Of a stretch of 36,230 nt of DNA, positions 34,229 to 36,230 are shown piece after piece. The DNA lies in IMG/VR virus record IMGVR_UViG_3300031787_000406, positions 1-36,230 of that record; one strand, written 5' to 3'. Under the pieces are notes generated by a model that was given only the letters and a program-made list of their open reading frames with translations, was not told the origin of the DNA and ran no database searches. Every line of letters starts with the position of its first letter. Position 1 is the first letter of the stretch. Source of the DNA: a virus. Position numbers and translations under genes: made by a program.

Positions 34229-35221
34229 CTAAATGGCCTCAAACCAATAATAGTTGATCTCTGGCTCCTGGGCGGGAATGTAAGCATCTGGGTTGCTCAT
34301 GCCAAGTGGCATACCCGGCCTATAGCCATAAGCGTACTCAAAGTTAAAGAAAGGGCCAATCTTCTGGTTTGTGCCTACTTTCTTAAAGCCAATGGACACA
34401 TTGCTCGGCCGAACCGTTGTTTGTTGTACTATCAGATTTCCGAACTGGTTTGTTGTAATACGCCCAAGCTGCGAGAAAACAAGAATACGTGTTTGATCTT
34501 CCTTGACTCCGTAAACCCGCGTTGTAAAGTCTTCAGCAGAATCACCACCACTGAATTCTGGTGTCCCGCAAATCTTCCCGTGCATCTTAGGCACGACAAC
34601 CTCAAACTCTTTGTAAATTCCGTTTGGATTGCTAATTACAGCCGTAGAAACAGAAGCGCCTGCCAAACTTGTAGAGCCCCCACCACACTGATCGCTTGTG
34701 AGTTGAGCCCCATAGCAAAAACGATTTGTGCATTCTCTCACCTCCCACGAGGTGTAGTTCAGGTAGATTGTATAAGAGCCGGACGAAACAGCGAAGTAGT
34801 TGCTGGACAGCCTTGCTTGATTAACAACCTTGTCTGCGGTTGCAACAAGGTTAACCTGTGCTGTACTGATGCCGGGAATGACGCTGGTGATGGATGGCGC
34901 TTCGGCAAAATGCCAGCTCAATCCCGATGGGCTTAGCATCTTGTTGGCGAGGTTGGCATCAAGAATCCCATCAGCCAGGGCGGCTGGGAGCGCGATCGGC
35001 AGAGCGCCACTCAGTGAGGCGTACCAGCACTGCAGGATCGACGCTGCCGAGGTGTCAGCGATGTTCCTGAACTCAAGGCGCAGCCTGGTGTCTACCGCGT
35101 TGTCAGACCAGGGCCTGGTGTAGCAGGCGGCGTCCTCGCGCCAGGAGGCTTCGGTGACCGGGTAGCGGGCCAGGGTGGCCTCTCGGGAGCTTGGGCGAAG
35201 GGCGGGGAAGGTGATGGTCAT
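34229..35221 (-). CDS. Minor tail protein-like protein (330 aa)
   Basis: The N-terminal part (TFPALRPSSREATLARYPVT, TRLRLEFRNIADTSAASILQ, GALPIALPAALADGI) fits a domain I associate with tail or minor tail proteins of cyanobacterial phages. The middle is beta-rich and contains several Cys (CTNRFCYGAQLTSDQCGGG). AGGAATCAATT precedes the ATG. Located between the LamG protein and the tail tube, consistent with a tail tip role. Confidence 0.65.
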   Translation of the reverse strand: MTITFPALRPSSREATLARYPVTEASWREDAACYTRPWSDNAVDTRLRLEFRNIADTSAASILQCWYASLSGALPIALPAALADGILDANLANKMLSPSGLSWHFAEAPSITSVIPGISTAQVNLVATADKVVNQARLSSNYFAVSSGSYTIYLNYTSWEVRECTNRFCYGAQLTSDQCGGGSTSLAGASVSTAVISNPNGIYKEFEVVVPKMHGKICGTPEFSGGDSAEDFTTRVYGVKEDQTRILVFSQLGRITTNQFGNLIVQQTTVRPSNVSIGFKKVGTNQKIGPFFNFEYAYGYRPGMPLGMSNPDAYIPAQEPEINYYWFEAI

Positions 35222-35249
35222 AATTGATTCCTAGATTGAAATCTCATTA

Positions 35250-36230
35250 CTACTGTGCTGGCCATGCCGCCGTTGGCGACGTGAAATTAGATGTGTAGCG
35301 TGCCACGCCTTTTGTAATACGGAATTCGTCAACCTTACCCTTGAAAGTATAAGCAGTTGTGTAATAGTAGCCTATTTTAGGTGCGTTATCTGTCAGGTTT
35401 GTGCTATTAGTCAGTGTTGCTCCTAGCTGGTTGCCATTGATAAACATTCGCGCACTTGTGCCGCCACGAGTCACTGCAAGATGCTGCCATACTCCTGCAG
35501 TCACCAATCCCATTGAGTTTCCACCCAGCCCAGCAAAAGTCAGATACCAATTGCCATTAAAAATAGAAACAGCAAGGCCGGTAGTGACACCGCCCATGGT
35601 AAATAAGCCAGCGTTGCTGTTGCCAGTGTCTACATAAACCCAGCACTCTACAGTTAAATCACCTGTGCCAAACTGGAACTTACTGCCTGAAGCAACGCTT
35701 AGATAGTCACCTACACCATCAAGAGCCAACGCGCCAGTTCCAAACTTGGGTGCCGTGGTTGTAATGGCTGCATTACCAGAGGCTGTTACTGTTGATGGGC
35801 TGCTACTGCTGTCAATAAATGTCGTAGAGCCATTGGTGCCGTCAAAGCTTAAAAGCAGCGAAACTGAATTAAACTGAGGATCAAAAGCGGCTTGCTGATT
35901 GTAGGTGAATCCAACATTTGCAATAGGGGTAGAAAGCTGAATAGTATTTATTGCTAAGGTACCCATATAAACAATAACAGCCTGCGACGTGATTGCACTT
36001 GCCTGCAGCGTGTCAACCGAGAAAACGTAAGTTCGCCTGAGCGCAATTTCACCAGCGGACTCGGACAAAGCGAGCGTGTTGACAATTACCCGCTTAAGGA
36101 CGAGAGAATCATCAACAAAGACAGTGCCAAAGGTAGGGGCGGTTGATAGCGATTCAATAATGAACGAATATGGGCGCGAGAAGTTCACGTCACTAACACT
36201 CGACGAGAGTGCAAGGTCGTCGATCTCGGT
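35250..36230 (-). CDS. LamG-domain tail fibre-like protein, 5' end beyond the window
   Basis: The reading frame is open to the window edge at 36230 with no start codon needed, so the annotated part is partial; an internal GTG at 36188 is unlikely to be the true start. A repeated module at the start (SLSTAPTFGTVFVDDSLVLK) precedes a concanavalin-like LamG domain (SVSLLLSFDGTNGSTTFIDS, YLSVASGSKFQFGTGDLTVE, CWVYVDTGNSNAGLFTMGG, WQHLAVTRGG, ARMFINGNQLG, GKVDEFRITKGVARY). LamG domains bind glycans, so it is probably a receptor- or host-surface-binding tail protein. Confidence 0.82.
   Translation of the reverse strand, partial: TEIDDLALSSSVSDVNFSRPYSFIIESLSTAPTFGTVFVDDSLVLKRVIVNTLALSESAGEIALRRTYVFSVDTLQASAITSQAVIVYMGTLAINTIQLSTPIANVGFTYNQQAAFDPQFNSVSLLLSFDGTNGSTTFIDSSSSPSTVTASGNAAITTTAPKFGTGALALDGVGDYLSVASGSKFQFGTGDLTVECWVYVDTGNSNAGLFTMGGVTTGLAVSIFNGNWYLTFAGLGGNSMGLVTAGVWQHLAVTRGGTSARMFINGNQLGATLTNSTNLTDNAPKIGYYYTTAYTFKGKVDEFRITKGVARYTSNFTSPTAAWPAQ

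Noticed and set aside
1-36230. Temperate lifestyle (integrase, attachment site)
   Set aside because: No integrase or clear att repeat was seen. The XRE-like and MerR-like proteins alone do not show lysogeny.

Overview
The window looks like part of a double-stranded DNA, tailed (siphovirus-like) bacteriophage genome whose host is most likely a unicellular cyanobacterium. Host evidence: a primary-type (group 2-like) sigma factor with the cyanobacterial LRLVVNVAKK signature, a protein resembling the cyanobacterium-specific AbrB family (cyAbrB), flavin-dependent ThyX rather than ThyA, and many small orphan genes of the kind found in picocyanobacterial phages. No integrase, terminase, capsid gene or DNA polymerase lies here, so the lifestyle is undecided.

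Layout. (1) 0.1-11.5 kb, minus strand: about 30 small, mostly orphan genes in short transcription units. Each unit begins at a TATAAT promoter. The five leftmost promoters share an upstream pair of TGTTAA-like boxes 10 bp apart, most have a GC-rich leader hairpin, and many first genes share an ACGGAGAAnCACAATG-type start region. (2) 11.5-19.2 kb: a tRNA with a CAT anticodon, two plus-strand genes, then a tightly overlapping minus-strand operon with an XRE-like protein, a DUF551 protein, a Gly-X hexamer-repeat protein, Cys-rich proteins and ThyX. (3) 19.3-29.7 kb, minus strand: replication, recombination and nucleotide module: CopG-like protein, winged-helix replication protein, DnaB helicase, ERF annealing protein, PD-(D/E)XK nuclease, SSB, dNMP kinase, RusA resolvase, cyAbrB-like regulator, MazG and small DNA-binding proteins. 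A two-gene plus-strand insertion sits at 26.5-27.1 kb. (4) 30.0-32.3 kb, plus strand: three small genes, a dCTP deaminase-like enzyme and the sigma factor. (5) 32.3-36.2 kb, minus strand: tail module with a C39-like cysteine peptidase, two tail-tube-like proteins, a minor tail protein and a LamG-domain protein that runs off the window.

How it may work together: ThyX, dCTP deaminase, dNMP kinase and MazG shape the dNTP pool. DnaB, the winged-helix protein, SSB, ERF, the nuclease and RusA form a replication/annealing-recombination set. The sigma factor, the cyAbrB-like protein and the XRE-like protein are the obvious regulators. The most interesting inference is that the sigma factor, whose -35-reading helix is diverged, could be matched to the left-arm promoters, which keep a perfect TATAAT but lack a normal -35. 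Twenty-base-scale promoter, terminator and repeat calls were made by eye.
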